The notes below the pieces were generated by a model. It was given only the letters and a program-made list of their open reading frames with translations, did not search any database and was not told the DNA's origin. A DNA stretch of 64,000 bases, taken from Pseudomonas fluorescens (lineage in GTDB: Bacteria > Pseudomonadota > Gammaproteobacteria > Pseudomonadales > Pseudomonadaceae). The stretch is from NCBI RefSeq assembly GCF_900215245.1, contig NZ_LT907842.1, positions 2,790,001 to 2,854,000 on the forward strand, written 5' to 3'. Shown here in pieces: positions 51,201-59,419 of the stretch (the stretch's first letter is position 1; each line of letters starts with the position of its first letter). Both the position numbers and the translations under genes were made by a program.

Positions 51201-51512
51201 GTGCGATATCGCGCCTGGCAACCGGCCAACTGCCTGCAACCGACTATCCCGGTACACGCGCCGTTGGTGTTCGACGTGCTCGACACCTGGATGCAGCGTT
51301 CGCTGGGCGGCTGCCAGTACCACGTCGCCCACCCGGGCGGGCGCAATTACGACAGCTTGCCGGTGAATGCCAATGAAGCCGAAAGCCGGCGGATGGCGCG
51401 GTTTTTCCGCTTGGGGCATACCCCAGGCAAGCTCCCCGTGCCTGCTTTAGAGATTAATGATGAATTGCCGATGACCCTGGATCTGCGGCGTTTCCCCAAT
51501 AAAAATGACTGA
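48222..51512 (+). CDS. Transglutaminase-like protein fused to DUF2126 putative amidoligase
   Basis: 1096 residues from a GTG five bases after AGGAGG. Order: bacterial transglutaminase N-terminal domain (1-90), transglutaminase core with the triad Cys180 (ASGSCRDSAW), His229 (DLHAWCEVY) and Asp245 (GWIGLDATSG), then from about 300 to the end the DUF2126 region (LTMGGEPTFVSIDDPDGAEWN, FPAFEDNFYYLWREG, EVNVQPSATWDEL, DGRHTGTGGGNHFVLGG), which Pfam describes as a putative amidoligase. No signal peptide, so cytoplasmic. Transglutaminase-fold proteins in bacteria often act as peptidases, so one polypeptide may both cleave and form amide bonds. First gene of a three-gene operon. Confidence 0.9.
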   Translation: MSIHVALHHVTHYRYDRAVELGPQIVRLRPAAHSRTRILSYALKVLPEQHFINWQQDPQGNYLARLVFPEKTDELRIEVDLVAEMAVFNPFDFFLEPYAEKIPFSYAADEQRELAPYLETLPLTPKFAAYLAGIDRTPLPAVDFLVGLNQRLAADIGYLIRMEPGVQTPEFTLENASGSCRDSAWLLVQLLRNLGLAARFVSGYLIQLTADVKALDGPSGTDVDFTDLHAWCEVYLPGAGWIGLDATSGLFAGEGHIPLACSPDPSSAAPISGLVEPCECEFTHEMSVERIWEAPRVTKPYTEEQWLAIQALGRQIDGDLLKDDVRLTMGGEPTFVSIDDPDGAEWNTAALGPDKRRLSAELFQRMRQHYAPKGLVHFGQGKWYPGEQLPRWSLNCYWRRDGVPIWHNSALIADEQADYGADGVMAGRFLASVAERLKLPARFVFPAFEDNFYYLWREGALPQNVTAQDPRLSDDLERERLRKVFSQGLDKVIGHVLPLARTAANDRWQSGRWYLRDNHCRLVPGDSPLGYRLPLASQPWVTAAEYPFVHPTDPNQDQPELPSSAQLQSHGEPAASDERVPKVDESADWLTRTALCAEARDGRLYLFMPPLERVEDYLELVAAIEATAEELHCPVLLEGYEPPFDTRLSNFRVTPDPGVIEVNVQPSATWDELVERTEFLYEEARQTRLTTEKFMIDGRHTGTGGGNHFVLGGATPKDSPFLRRPNLLRSLISYWHNHPSLSYLFSGLFIGPTSQAPRVDEARNDALYELEIAFAQMPAVGEECPPWQVDRLLRNLLIDVTGNTHRAEFCIDKLYSPDGATGRLGLLELRAFEMPPHARMSLTQQLLLRALVARFWREPYAPPKLARWGTELHDRFLLPHFIEQDFADVIVELNAAGYPLRAEWFAAHLEFRFPKVGDYAVSGIELELRQALEPWHVLGEEGAVGGTVRYVDSSLERLQVKLSGLAPQRYLLTCNGIPVPLQPTGRVGEFVAGVRYRAWQPANCLQPTIPVHAPLVFDVLDTWMQRSLGGCQYHVAHPGGRNYDSLPVNANEAESRRMARFFRLGHTPGKLPVPALEINDELPMTLDLRRFPNKND

Positions 51513-51526
51513 ATGCGATGCCAATG

Positions 51527-51614
51527 TGGGAGCGGGCTTGCCTGCGACAGCGATGGATCAGCCAGCCAATAAGGTGACTGGAAAATGGCAATCGCAGGCA
51601 AGCCAGCTCCCCCA
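51527..51614. repeat. REPIN, GCTTGCCTGCGA type
   Basis: TGGGAGCGGGCTTGCCTGCG and its inverted partner (one arm reads AGCCAGCTCCCCCA) lie between the first and second genes of the transglutaminase/ATP-grasp operon. It is the only REPIN here that separates genes of a likely single operon. Confidence 0.87.
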
Positions 51615-51671
51615 ATAGATTGCAGTGAATTTGAGTTAATCTGACTTCCCTTGCCCTCTGCCGAGCGTTCC

Positions 51672-54158
51672 ATGTCTGACTTGCTCGACCGTTACCCGCT
51701 GACCGCGGGCACTTATCACGAACTGCTGGACGACAGTGGCGCGGTGCGTGCCCATTGGCAGCGCTTGCTTGATCACCTGCAACGCAGCACGCCTGCGCAG
51801 CTGGCCCAACGTCAGGCACTGCTGACTCGGCAGATCCAGGAAAACGGCGTGACCTACAACGTCTACGCCGACCCCAAGGGCGCGGATCGCCCCTGGGAAC
51901 TGGACTTACTGCCCCACGTGCTGGCCGCCGATGAGTGGCAGCACCTGTCGGCCGGTATCGCCCAGCGGGCGCGCTTGCTCAATGCCGTACTGGCCGACCT
52001 TTATGGCCCGCAGCGCTTGATCAAAGAGGGCCTGCTGCCGGCTGAGCTGGTGTTCGGGCATAACAATTTCCTGTGGCCTTGCCAGGGCATCCAGCCGCCG
52101 GACGGCGCGTTTTTGCACCTGTATGCCGTGGACTTGGCGCGCACGCCGGACGGCCGTTGGTGGGTCACCGCCGACCGTACCCAGGCACCGTCGGGGGCAG
52201 GTTATGCGTTGGAAAACCGTACCATCGTGTCCCGTGCGTTCCCGGACTTGTACCGCGATCTGCAGGTGCAACACCTCACCGGTTTCTTCCGCACCCTCCA
52301 GGAAACCCTGGCCCGCCAGGCACCCGGCGATGATCAGCCGCCGCTGATCGTGCTGCTGACCCCGGGGCGATTCAACGAAAGCTATTTCGAACACCTCTAC
52401 CTCGCGCGCCAGCTTGGCTACCCGTTGGTGGAAGGTGGCGACCTCACCGTGCGCGACAGCACCGTGTTCCTCAAAACCCTCAGTGGCCTGCGCCGGGTGC
52501 ACGCGATCATGCGCCGCCTCGACGACGACTTCTGCGACCCGCTGGAGCTGCGCACCGACTCGGCCCTCGGCGTGCCCGGCCTGCTCGATGCCGTGCGTCA
52601 GGGCAATGTGCTGGTGGCCAATGCCCTCGGCAGTGGCGTGCTGGAGTCGCCGGGGTTGCTCGGCTTTTTGCCGAAGATCAACCAGTTCCTGTTTGGCGAA
52701 GAATTGATCCTGCCGTCGATCGCCACCTGGTGGTGCGGTGAAGCGCCGGTGCTTGCCGAAGCCTTGGAGAAACTTCCGGATTTGCTGATCAAACCGGCGT
52801 TCCCGTCGCAAAGCTTCAGCCCGGTATTTGGCCGCGATTTGAATGATGAGCAGCGCCAGGCCCTGGCCGAACGCATGCGCGCGAGGCCTTACGCCTATGT
52901 CGCTCAGGAGCTGGCGCAACTGTCCCAGGCACCGGTGTGGCACACCGTCGATGACCATTTGCAGCACCGTGCCATCGGCATGCGCGTGTACGCCGTGGCC
53001 AGCGCCGACGGCTACCGTGTGTTGCCTGGCGGCCTGACCCGCGTGGCTGCCGAGGCGGATGCCGAAGTGGTGTCGATGCAACGCGGTGGCGCGAGCAAAG
53101 ACACCTGGGTGCTCAGCGAGCGTGTTGCCGGTGGTGAGCACTGGCGTGCACAACGTGCGATTGGCGCCCATGACCTGGTGCGCCGCGATCCTTATCTGCC
53201 CTCTCGCGTGGTGGAAAACCTGTTTTGGTTTGGCCGCTATTGCGAGCGCTGTGACGACAGCGCGCGTTGGCTGCGTATCGTGCTCGCGCGGTATGTCGAT
53301 GGCGACGATCCGCTGGCCTTGCAGGCGGCGATCGAGCTGGGCGAGAGCTTGCGCTTGTTGCCGGAGGAGGGCGAGTTGCCCGAGCGCCTGCTCGCCGCCT
53401 TGCTCGGCGATGATTGGCCGTCGAGCCTGCGCGCCAACCTGCAGCGCCTGCAGTGGGCGGCGTCCCAGGTGCGCGGCAAACTGTCCCGGGAAAACTGGCA
53501 GGCCCTGGTCGAACTGCAACGTGAAGCCCTGGAGCTGGAACGCGAAACCCCGGATTTTGGCGAGTTGCTGGATTTTCTCAACCGCCTGGTGATGTCCCTG
53601 GCGGCGCTGTCCGGCTTTGCCCTGGACGACATGACCCGCGACGAAGGCTGGCGCTTTTTGATGATGGGCCGGCGCATCGAGCGCCTGCAATTTCTGAGCA
53701 GCAGCCTTGCGGCGTTTCTGCGTGGCGTGGCGGTGTTCGATCAAGCGGGGCTTGAGTGGTTGCTGGAGTTGGGCAACAGCAGCATCACCTATCGCTCGCG
53801 TTACCTGGCGGTGCCGCAGTTGATCCCGGTGCTCGACCTGTTGCTGCTGGACGAGCAGAACCCGCACGCAGTGCTGTTCCAGCTGAAACTGGTCAGCCGT
53901 ACCTTGCGTCGCCTCAACGACGACTTTGCTGTGCCGCGTGAAACCGGGCTGGCGCCGTTGGTGGAGTGCCTGGCGCGTTTCGACCTGGGTTGCCTGGAGA
54001 ACCCGTTGTTTGGCGAGTCCAGTGTGCGTGCCGCGCTGGATGGCCTGGCTGACTTGCTGCAAGCAGTCGCCGATGAGAGTGGGCAAGTGTCGGATCGCCT
54101 GGCGTTGCGCCATTTTGCCCATGTGGATGATGTCAGCCAGCAAACGGTGTCGGTGTGA
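51672..54158 (+). CDS. Circularly permuted type 2 ATP-grasp protein fused to Alpha-E domain
   Basis: 828 residues from the ATG giving MSDLLDRYPLTAGTYHELLD. The N-terminal about 490 residues are the circularly permuted ATP-grasp (VYADPKGADRPWELDLLP, LLTPGRFNESYFEHLYLARQLGYPLVEGGDL, LPGGLTRVAAEADAEVVSMQRGGASKDTWVL). From about 510 (PSRVVENLFWFGRYCERCDDSARWLRIVL) the rest is an Alpha-E (DUF403) helical domain. In many bacteria these are two genes; here they are one. ATP-grasp enzymes join a carboxylate to an amine via an acylphosphate, and the substrate is unknown. Its stop overlaps the start of the second transglutaminase gene (TGATG). Confidence 0.9.
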   Translation: MSDLLDRYPLTAGTYHELLDDSGAVRAHWQRLLDHLQRSTPAQLAQRQALLTRQIQENGVTYNVYADPKGADRPWELDLLPHVLAADEWQHLSAGIAQRARLLNAVLADLYGPQRLIKEGLLPAELVFGHNNFLWPCQGIQPPDGAFLHLYAVDLARTPDGRWWVTADRTQAPSGAGYALENRTIVSRAFPDLYRDLQVQHLTGFFRTLQETLARQAPGDDQPPLIVLLTPGRFNESYFEHLYLARQLGYPLVEGGDLTVRDSTVFLKTLSGLRRVHAIMRRLDDDFCDPLELRTDSALGVPGLLDAVRQGNVLVANALGSGVLESPGLLGFLPKINQFLFGEELILPSIATWWCGEAPVLAEALEKLPDLLIKPAFPSQSFSPVFGRDLNDEQRQALAERMRARPYAYVAQELAQLSQAPVWHTVDDHLQHRAIGMRVYAVASADGYRVLPGGLTRVAAEADAEVVSMQRGGASKDTWVLSERVAGGEHWRAQRAIGAHDLVRRDPYLPSRVVENLFWFGRYCERCDDSARWLRIVLARYVDGDDPLALQAAIELGESLRLLPEEGELPERLLAALLGDDWPSSLRANLQRLQWAASQVRGKLSRENWQALVELQREALELERETPDFGELLDFLNRLVMSLAALSGFALDDMTRDEGWRFLMMGRRIERLQFLSSSLAAFLRGVAVFDQAGLEWLLELGNSSITYRSRYLAVPQLIPVLDLLLLDEQNPHAVLFQLKLVSRTLRRLNDDFAVPRETGLAPLVECLARFDLGCLENPLFGESSVRAALDGLADLLQAVADESGQVSDRLALRHFAHVDDVSQQTVSV

Positions 54159-55048
54159 TGAGTGCGCGCTACCAGATTTTCCACGATACCCACTACCACT
54201 ACGACAGCCCGGTCTCCCTGGCCCAGCAACTGGCGCACCTGTGGCCACGGCCGTGTGCCTGGCAGCGTTGCACCTTGCAGCAACTGGATGTCAGCCCGGA
54301 GCCGTCTTCGCGTCGCGATGAACTGGACGTGTTTGGTAACCCCATCACCCGCCTGGCCTTTGAGCGGCCCCACGATGAGTTGCTGGTGAATGCCGGGCTG
54401 ACCGTCGAAGTGTTGGCGCGGCCGCTGTTGGATTTCCAGCAGTCGCCCGCCTGGGACCAGACCCGCGACAGCCTGACCTACAGCAGCCGGCCGGTGTCTG
54501 CGGAACGGGTCGAGGCCTGTCGCTATCGTTTTGAATCACCCTACGTGCACCTGAAAAAAACCTTCGTCGAGTTTTCCGAAAGCTGTTTTCCGCCCGGCGA
54601 GCCATTGCTGTTGGGTGTGCAGGCGTTGATGGAGAAGATTTTCAGCGAGTTCACGTTCGATGCCGAAGCCACCCAGGTCGCCACGCCGCTGGTGGAAGTG
54701 CTCGAGCGCCGTCGTGGCGTGTGCCAGGACTTCGCCCACCTGATGCTCGCCTGCCTGCGCTCGCGGGGCCTGGCGGCGCGGTACATCAGCGGCTACCTGC
54801 TCACCCAGCCACCGCCCGGCCAGCCACGGCTGATCGGCGCCGATGCGTCCCACGCGTGGGTTTCGGTGTATTGCCCGGAGTCGGGTTGGGTAGATTTCGA
54901 TCCGACCAACAATGTGCAGCCGGCACTGGAGCACATCACCTTGGCCTGGGGCCGTGATTTCTCGGATGTGTCGCCGTTGCGCGGGGTGATTCTGGGGGGA
55001 GGGAGCCATGACCCGGAGGTGCGGGTGACGGTGATGCCGCTGGAATGA
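54158..55048 (+). CDS. Transglutaminase family protein
   Basis: 296 residues, cytoplasmic. Bacterial transglutaminase N-terminal domain (about 4-90), then the core with Cys189 (RRGVCQDFAHL), His232 (ASHAWVSVY) and Asp248 (GWVDFDPTNN). The triad is intact. A shorter relative of the first gene's N-terminal half. Probably a peptidase or amide-exchange enzyme acting with the amidoligase and ATP-grasp proteins. Ends the operon, with a 15-base inverted repeat just after it. Confidence 0.92.
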   Translation: MSARYQIFHDTHYHYDSPVSLAQQLAHLWPRPCAWQRCTLQQLDVSPEPSSRRDELDVFGNPITRLAFERPHDELLVNAGLTVEVLARPLLDFQQSPAWDQTRDSLTYSSRPVSAERVEACRYRFESPYVHLKKTFVEFSESCFPPGEPLLLGVQALMEKIFSEFTFDAEATQVATPLVEVLERRRGVCQDFAHLMLACLRSRGLAARYISGYLLTQPPPGQPRLIGADASHAWVSVYCPESGWVDFDPTNNVQPALEHITLAWGRDFSDVSPLRGVILGGGSHDPEVRVTVMPLE

Positions 55049-55054
55049 AGGTGG

Positions 55055-55089
55055 GTTGGGGTGAGCAGGGAGGGCCTGCTCACCCCAAC
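55055..55089. terminator. Perfect 15-base inverted repeat between convergent genes
   Basis: GTTGGGGTGAGCAGG and its exact reverse complement are separated by five bases. It begins seven bases after one stop codon and ends six before the other. It is unlike the REP elements of the window. A bidirectional terminator without a T-run is the simplest reading. Confidence 0.65.
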
Positions 55090-55094
55090 AGAAT

Positions 55095-55277
55095 TTATTC
55101 AGCCGGGTCTTTCGGTGCTTCGGTTTCGTCTGTCGCCACTTCACCTTCAGCATCCGGGTTCAGTGCGCCTGCTTCTTCATCTGCAGCGGCTTTCTTACGT
55201 TGCAGCTTTTCCTCTTTCTTCTGCTCCTTGGCCAAGTCTCTCTGACGTTTGGCGAAGGAGTAATTAGGTTTGGCCAT
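55095..55277 (-). CDS. Small Lys/Glu-rich conserved hypothetical protein
   Basis: 60 residues: MAKPNYSFAKRQRDLAKEQ at the start, a charged KKEEKLQRKKAAADEE stretch that would be helical, and an acidic tail. AGAGGA lies nine bases before the ATG. I recall short proteins of this type as conserved hypotheticals near azurin in pseudomonads; no function is known. The strong charge pattern suggests nucleic acid or ribosome contact, which is a guess. Confidence 0.72.
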   Translation of the reverse strand: MAKPNYSFAKRQRDLAKEQKKEEKLQRKKAAADEEAGALNPDAEGEVATDETEAPKDPAE

Positions 55278-55511
55278 GGGCGATCCTCTAGGGTCGAAGG
55301 TGAGGGTGGCGGCGCGCAGCTGCCTTGGGACGCTATGGTAGCAGCTTAGCGACGCGCTTTGCCTTCACTTACCGCAGGCATACGCAGCCAGCAGGCCGTT
55401 GAACAGTTGATTGAGGTGCATAGCGCGGGCTCCAATGGGGTATGGGCCGATCATAGGCGGGTGGCAGATCTTTGGCTGGTAGATTGTGTTGATCAGTCTG
55501 ATAGCCTAAAG

Positions 55512-55521
55512 TTGTATACAA
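55512..55521. promoter_or_regulatory. TTGTATACAA palindrome upstream of azurin
   Basis: A perfect 10-base palindrome of the type bound by many GntR/FadR-family regulators, four bases before the ANR-like box. Which protein binds here is unknown. Confidence 0.45.
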
Positions 55522-55525
55522 TCTG

Positions 55526-55539
55526 TTGATGCAGATCAT
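55526..55539 (+). promoter_or_regulatory. ANR/FNR-type box of the azurin promoter
   Basis: TTGATGCAGATCAT matches TTGAT-N4-ATCAA at nine of ten positions. It lies 70 bases before the azurin ATG. ANR control of azurin under low oxygen is known in P. aeruginosa. A box centred at -41.5 would predict a start near 55574. Confidence 0.7.
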
Positions 55540-55608
55540 AAGAATTCCAGCCTGCTTGAGGCACCCTTGTCGCAATTCGCGTTTTTAAACCCTGCCTTGG
55601 AGATTCAC

Positions 55609-56055
55609 ATGTTTGCCAAACTCGTTGCTGTTTCCCTGCTGACTCTGGCGAGCGGCCAGTTGCTTGCTGCAGAGTGCAAGGTCACTGTCGACTCCACTGA
55701 CCAAATGTCCTTCAACACCAAGGCCATTGAAATCGATAAAAGCTGCAAGACGTTCACCGTGGAACTGACCCACTCCGGCAGCTTGCCGAAGAACGTCATG
55801 GGCCATAACTGGGTGCTGAGCTCCGCCGCCGACATGCCTGGCATCGCCAGCGACGGCATGGCCGCCGGTATCGATAAAAACTACCTGAAAGAAGGCGACA
55901 CCCGCGTCATCGCCCACACCAAAATCATTGGTGCCGGCGAGAAAGATTCGGTGACCTTCGACGTATCGAAGCTGGCTGCCGGTACCGACTACGCATTCTT
56001 CTGCTCGTTCCCGGGCCACATCTCGATGATGAAAGGCACTGTGACCGTCAAGTAA
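55609..56055 (+). CDS. azu: Azurin
   Basis: Periplasmic blue-copper electron carrier. 148 residues: a 20-residue signal peptide ([20 protein letters not shown]) and a mature protein of 128 residues beginning [13 protein letters not shown]. The copper ligands are all present by mature numbering: Gly45-His46 (VMGHNW), Cys112 and His117 (FCSFPGH), and Met121. The disulfide Cys3-Cys26 is present. Preceded by an ANR-like box; followed by an intrinsic terminator, so monocistronic. Confidence 0.98.
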   Translation: MFAKLVAVSLLTLASGQLLAAECKVTVDSTDQMSFNTKAIEIDKSCKTFTVELTHSGSLPKNVMGHNWVLSSAADMPGIASDGMAAGIDKNYLKEGDTRVIAHTKIIGAGEKDSVTFDVSKLAAGTDYAFFCSFPGHISMMKGTVTVK

Positions 56056-56070
56056 GTCGGTTCCGGTCGA

Positions 56071-56100
56071 AAAAAAAGCGCCTTGCGGGGCGCTTTTTTT
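56071..56100 (+). terminator. Intrinsic terminator after azurin
   Basis: AAAAAAAGCGCC/GGCGCTTTTTTT stem with a TTGCGG-type loop. Confidence 0.94.
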
Positions 56101-56131
56101 GTGGGCGGTCTGTCGTACTGCGTGATCGTTG

Positions 56132-56213
56132 TTCGCGAGCAAGCCCGCTCCCACCCTTGAACGAGTTCCAGCCTGAGGATGCGCTCAAATGTGGAAGCGG
56201 GCGTGCTCGCGAA
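56132..56213. repeat. REPIN, GCTTGCTCGCGAA type
   Basis: TTCGCGAGCAAGCCCGCTCC and an inverted partner with two substitutions (GGAAGCGGGCGTGCTCGCGAA), between azu and nadE. Confidence 0.88.
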
Positions 56214-56251
56214 GGCGGTCTAACTATCAGTACAAAACTATCTGGCTCACC

Positions 56252-57079
56252 TCACGGCGCGAATGGCATGACCCGCTTGTGCTCGGTCTTGCGATAGGTG
56301 TCGCAGATGATTCGGAATGCTTCCTCACGCACCGGCTCTCCGTGCAGGAAGGCGTCGATCTCTGCGTAAGTCACGCCGTGGGAGGCTTCATCCGGCTTAC
56401 CAGGCGACAAATCCTCAAGGTCGGCCGTCGGGATTTTCTCGACCAATGATTCCGGCGCACCAAAGTGCCGAGCAATCGCCCGTACCTGGTTTTTCACCAG
56501 CCCGCTCAGCGGTGCCAGGTCGCAGGCACCATCACCGAACTTGGTGAAAAAGCCCATCACTGCTTCCGCCGCGTGGTCGGTGCCGATCACCAGGCCACTG
56601 GCCGCACCAGCGATGGTGTACTGCGCCACCATGCGCATGCGCGCCTTGGTATTGCCCAGCACGAAATCGCGGGACACGGCGGCCTTGCCTTCAAACGCAG
56701 CGACTTCACTGGCCAGGGCTTTTACCGCCGGGCCGATGTTCACCGTGTGGCGCTCGTCCGGCTCGATAAAGTCCACCGAGGCCTGGGCGTCGATTTCATC
56801 GAACTGGGTTTCGTAGGGCAGGCGCACGGCGATGAAGCGGTAGGCCTCATCACCGGTGCTGGCGCGCAGTGCCTGCATCGCGCGCTGGGCCAACAGGCCA
56901 GCTGTCAGGGAGTCGACGCCGCCGCTGATGCCCAGCACCAATGTCTTGAGCCCGGAATTGCGCAGGCAGTCCTGGATAAAAGTTACGCGGCGGGCAACTT
57001 CGGCCTCCAGGGCGGCCTGGTCCTTGAACGGTGCTTGGACCTTGAGCTGCTGCGCAATCTCACGCTGTACGGCTTGCAT
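56252..57079 (-). CDS. nadE: NH3-dependent NAD+ synthetase
   Basis: Last step of NAD synthesis, amidating deamido-NAD with ammonia. 275 residues, the ammonia-only form without a glutaminase domain. The PP-loop is [13 protein letters not shown] (49-61). Further family motifs: [22 protein letters not shown] and [20 protein letters not shown]. Three bases downstream of pncB on the same strand: a two-gene NAD salvage operon. Confidence 0.97.
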   Translation of the reverse strand: MQAVQREIAQQLKVQAPFKDQAALEAEVARRVTFIQDCLRNSGLKTLVLGISGGVDSLTAGLLAQRAMQALRASTGDEAYRFIAVRLPYETQFDEIDAQASVDFIEPDERHTVNIGPAVKALASEVAAFEGKAAVSRDFVLGNTKARMRMVAQYTIAGAASGLVIGTDHAAEAVMGFFTKFGDGACDLAPLSGLVKNQVRAIARHFGAPESLVEKIPTADLEDLSPGKPDEASHGVTYAEIDAFLHGEPVREEAFRIICDTYRKTEHKRVMPFAP

Positions 57080-57082
57080 GAT

Positions 57083-58297
57083 TCACTCCTTGCTAGGTAG
57101 GGCAGGTACTTTAAAGACGTGACGCAAATAGGCGACGAAATTCGGGTCGGTGCAGTGGGTCTTGCCCGCTTCATCAGAGATTTTCGCGACGGGCTGACCA
57201 TTGCAGGCGGTCATTTTAAGCACGATGCTCATCGGCTCAACACCTGGAATGTCACAGGTCAGGTTGGTGCCGATACCAAAGCTCACATTAATGCGACCTC
57301 GCAAGGCGCGGAAGATCTCCAGGGCCTTGGGCAGCGACAGGCTGTCGGAGAACACCAAGGTCTTGCTCATCGGCTCGATACCGAGCTTGTGGTAGTGGGC
57401 AATGGCTTTTTCGGCCCATTGCACCGGGTCACCGGAGTCGTGGCGCAGGCCATCGAACAGCTTGGCGAAGTACAAGTCGAAGTCGCTGAGGAAGGCATCG
57501 GTGGTGATGCAGTCGGTCAGGGCGATCCCCAGCAGCCCGCGGTATTCGCGGACCCAGCAGTCGAGGGCGGCGATCTGGCTGTCGATCAGGCGCGGGCCGA
57601 GTTGCTGGTGGGCCATGATCCATTCGTGGGCCATGGTGCCGAGCGGCTTCATATCGAACTCGCGGGCCAGGTGCACGTTGCTGGTGCCGACAAAACGGCC
57701 GGGGAAGTCATGCTTGAGCACGCTCACCACTTCTTCCTGCACCCGGTACGAGAAGCGCCGGCGCGTGCCGAAGTCGGCCACTTGCAGCTCCGATAGCTCA
57801 TCGCTGCTGGCGTTCGCGGTCAGCCAATCGAACTTGCGGTACAGCTGCTCGCGGGCCTGTTCAAGAATCACGGTCTGGTAGCGGTAGCGGTTACGCACTT
57901 CGCTGACGATGGCCAGCATCGGCACTTCAAACAGGATCACATGCAGCCAGGGCCCGCGCAGGCGGATAAACAGCTCGCCATTCTCGATGCCGGTTTGCAC
58001 ATAGCGCAGGTTGAAGCGGAACAGCCCGAGGAAGCGCAAGAAATCCGGCTTCATGAAGCTGATGCGTTCCAGGAAGCCCAGTTGATCCGGGCTCAGGCTC
58101 AGCTCAGCCAGGCGCTCGATCTGGTAGCGGATTTCCGCCAGGTAGGGGCGCAGGTCTTCACTGTTGCGGCAACGAAACTCCCATTCAACTTCCACATTCG
58201 GGTAGTTGTGCAGCACCGCCTGCATCATGGTCAGCTTGTAGAAGTCGGTGTCGAGCAGGTTCTGCACGATGCGATCGGCAAACACACTCTCGCTCAT
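57083..58297 (-). CDS. pncB: Nicotinate phosphoribosyltransferase
   Basis: Salvages nicotinate to nicotinate mononucleotide. 404 residues from the ATG giving [24 protein letters not shown]. Conserved [28 protein letters not shown], the [11 protein letters not shown] segment with its neighbouring active-site histidine region ([10 protein letters not shown]), and [11 protein letters not shown]. The product feeds NadE next door. Confidence 0.96.
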   Translation of the reverse strand: MSESVFADRIVQNLLDTDFYKLTMMQAVLHNYPNVEVEWEFRCRNSEDLRPYLAEIRYQIERLAELSLSPDQLGFLERISFMKPDFLRFLGLFRFNLRYVQTGIENGELFIRLRGPWLHVILFEVPMLAIVSEVRNRYRYQTVILEQAREQLYRKFDWLTANASSDELSELQVADFGTRRRFSYRVQEEVVSVLKHDFPGRFVGTSNVHLAREFDMKPLGTMAHEWIMAHQQLGPRLIDSQIAALDCWVREYRGLLGIALTDCITTDAFLSDFDLYFAKLFDGLRHDSGDPVQWAEKAIAHYHKLGIEPMSKTLVFSDSLSLPKALEIFRALRGRINVSFGIGTNLTCDIPGVEPMSIVLKMTACNGQPVAKISDEAGKTHCTDPNFVAYLRHVFKVPALPSKE

Positions 58298-58430
58298 AAC
58301 GGGAATCTCCAGACGGGTCAGCGATGGGCGCCGACCTTTACGCACAATTAAGGAATGGCGCTAGTGGCGCATAGACCTGTGGGGTTTTGCCAGCGTTTTT
58401 TCATATTGGGGCCTTTGTTGTGGCCACTGG

Positions 58431-58503
58431 CGCCTTCGCGAGCAAGCCCGCTCCCACACTTGAAATGCATTCCAATGTGGGAGCGGGCTTGCTCGCGAAG
58501 GCG
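58431..58503. repeat. REPIN, GCTTGCTCGCGAA type, compact
   Basis: CGCCTTCGCGAGCAAGCCCG and its perfect inverted copy are separated by about 27 bases. It lies between the LysR gene and pncB, close to the LysR stop. Confidence 0.93.
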
Positions 58504-58522
58504 GTATGTCAGGCGACGTGGC

Positions 58523-59419
58523 TCAAACAGGTTCAACCTGCTCCATCATCCACTTCACAAAGTCGCGCACTTTGGGCACTTCCACCGAATGCTCCGGATA
58601 CGCCAGGTAATACGCATCCTGGCTCGGCAACGCGTGCTGCCAAGGAATCACCAACTTGCCGTCGGCCAGTTCTTCTTCCACCAGGAAGCGGGGCAGCAGG
58701 GCCACGCCACAGCCGACCTGCGCCGCGCGAATGCACATATAGAAGGTGTCGAAACGCGGCCCGTGGTAGCTGTGCTCGGTGTGAAAGCCCTGGCTGGCGA
58801 ACCAGTCATGCCAGCCTTGGGGGCGCGAGGCGTTTTGCAGCAGCACCAGGTCGCTCAGTTGCGTGGGGTCGGTGAATGGCTGCGCGGGCAGGCTTTCCGG
58901 CGCGCACACAGGCACCAATTCCTCGCTGAACAGTTTCAGGCTTTCCGTGCCGGGCCGGGAACCCTGGCCGAAATAGAACGCCATGTCCGCCTTGCCTTGC
59001 AGCAACTCGTCCGGTTCCTGTTCATTGCACAGGTCCAGATGGATTTGCGGATGGCGCAAGCGCCAGCCCTTCAGGCGTGGCACCAGCCAGCGCGCACCGA
59101 AGGTGTAGGGCGTGGACACGCGAAGCACTTCGGTCTCGCCGCCGTAGGAGCGCAGGTAATGGGTGGACATCTCCACCTGTGTGAGGATTTTTCGCACTTC
59201 CACCAAGTACAAATCGCCTGCTGGGGTCATCTGCAAGCGGCGGCGTACCCGGCGAAACAGCAGGTGCTGCAGCAATTCTTCCAACTGGGCGACCTGTTTG
59301 CTCACCGCGCTTTGCGTGAGGTTCAGTTCCTCGGCGGCGCGGGTGAAGCTCAGGTGGCGGGTGGCGGCTTCGAAACACTGCAGGGCGGTGATCGAGGGCA
59401 AATGTCTTTTGTTCAGCAC
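58523..59419 (-). CDS. LysR family transcriptional regulator, probably of the ama genes
   Basis: 298 residues from a GTG start (MLNKRHLPSITALQCFEAATRHLSF) preceded by AAGAGG. The N-terminal helix-turn-helix is FTRAAEELNLTQSAVSKQVAQLEE; the rest is a LysR effector-binding domain of usual length. It is divergent from amaB over 154 bases, the standard LysR arrangement. In P. putida the amaA-amaB genes are flanked by a LysR gene in the same order as I recall, so it probably responds to a lysine catabolite such as pipecolate or aminoadipate. Confidence 0.88.
   Translation of the reverse strand: MLNKRHLPSITALQCFEAATRHLSFTRAAEELNLTQSAVSKQVAQLEELLQHLLFRRVRRRLQMTPAGDLYLVEVRKILTQVEMSTHYLRSYGGETEVLRVSTPYTFGARWLVPRLKGWRLRHPQIHLDLCNEQEPDELLQGKADMAFYFGQGSRPGTESLKLFSEELVPVCAPESLPAQPFTDPTQLSDLVLLQNASRPQGWHDWFASQGFHTEHSYHGPRFDTFYMCIRAAQVGCGVALLPRFLVEEELADGKLVIPWQHALPSQDAYYLAYPEHSVEVPKVRDFVKWMMEQVEPV

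Larger units (their letters stand above)
55278..55608. other. 331-base divergent intergenic region upstream of azurin
   Basis: Holds the promoter of the small basic protein on the minus strand and the azurin control region (palindrome 55512-55521, ANR-like box 55526-55539) on the plus strand. Nothing else recognisable. Confidence 0.6.

Noticed and set aside
51906..54248. A 780-codon minus-strand frame across the ATP-grasp gene
   Set aside because: Shadow frame; the plus-strand protein shows family motifs and coupled start/stop overlaps with its neighbour.
55370..55426. An 18-codon minus-strand frame (MHLNQLFNGLLAAYACGK) with a GGAG site, near azurin
   Set aside because: Too short to judge without conservation data, and it precedes no gene it could regulate as a leader peptide.
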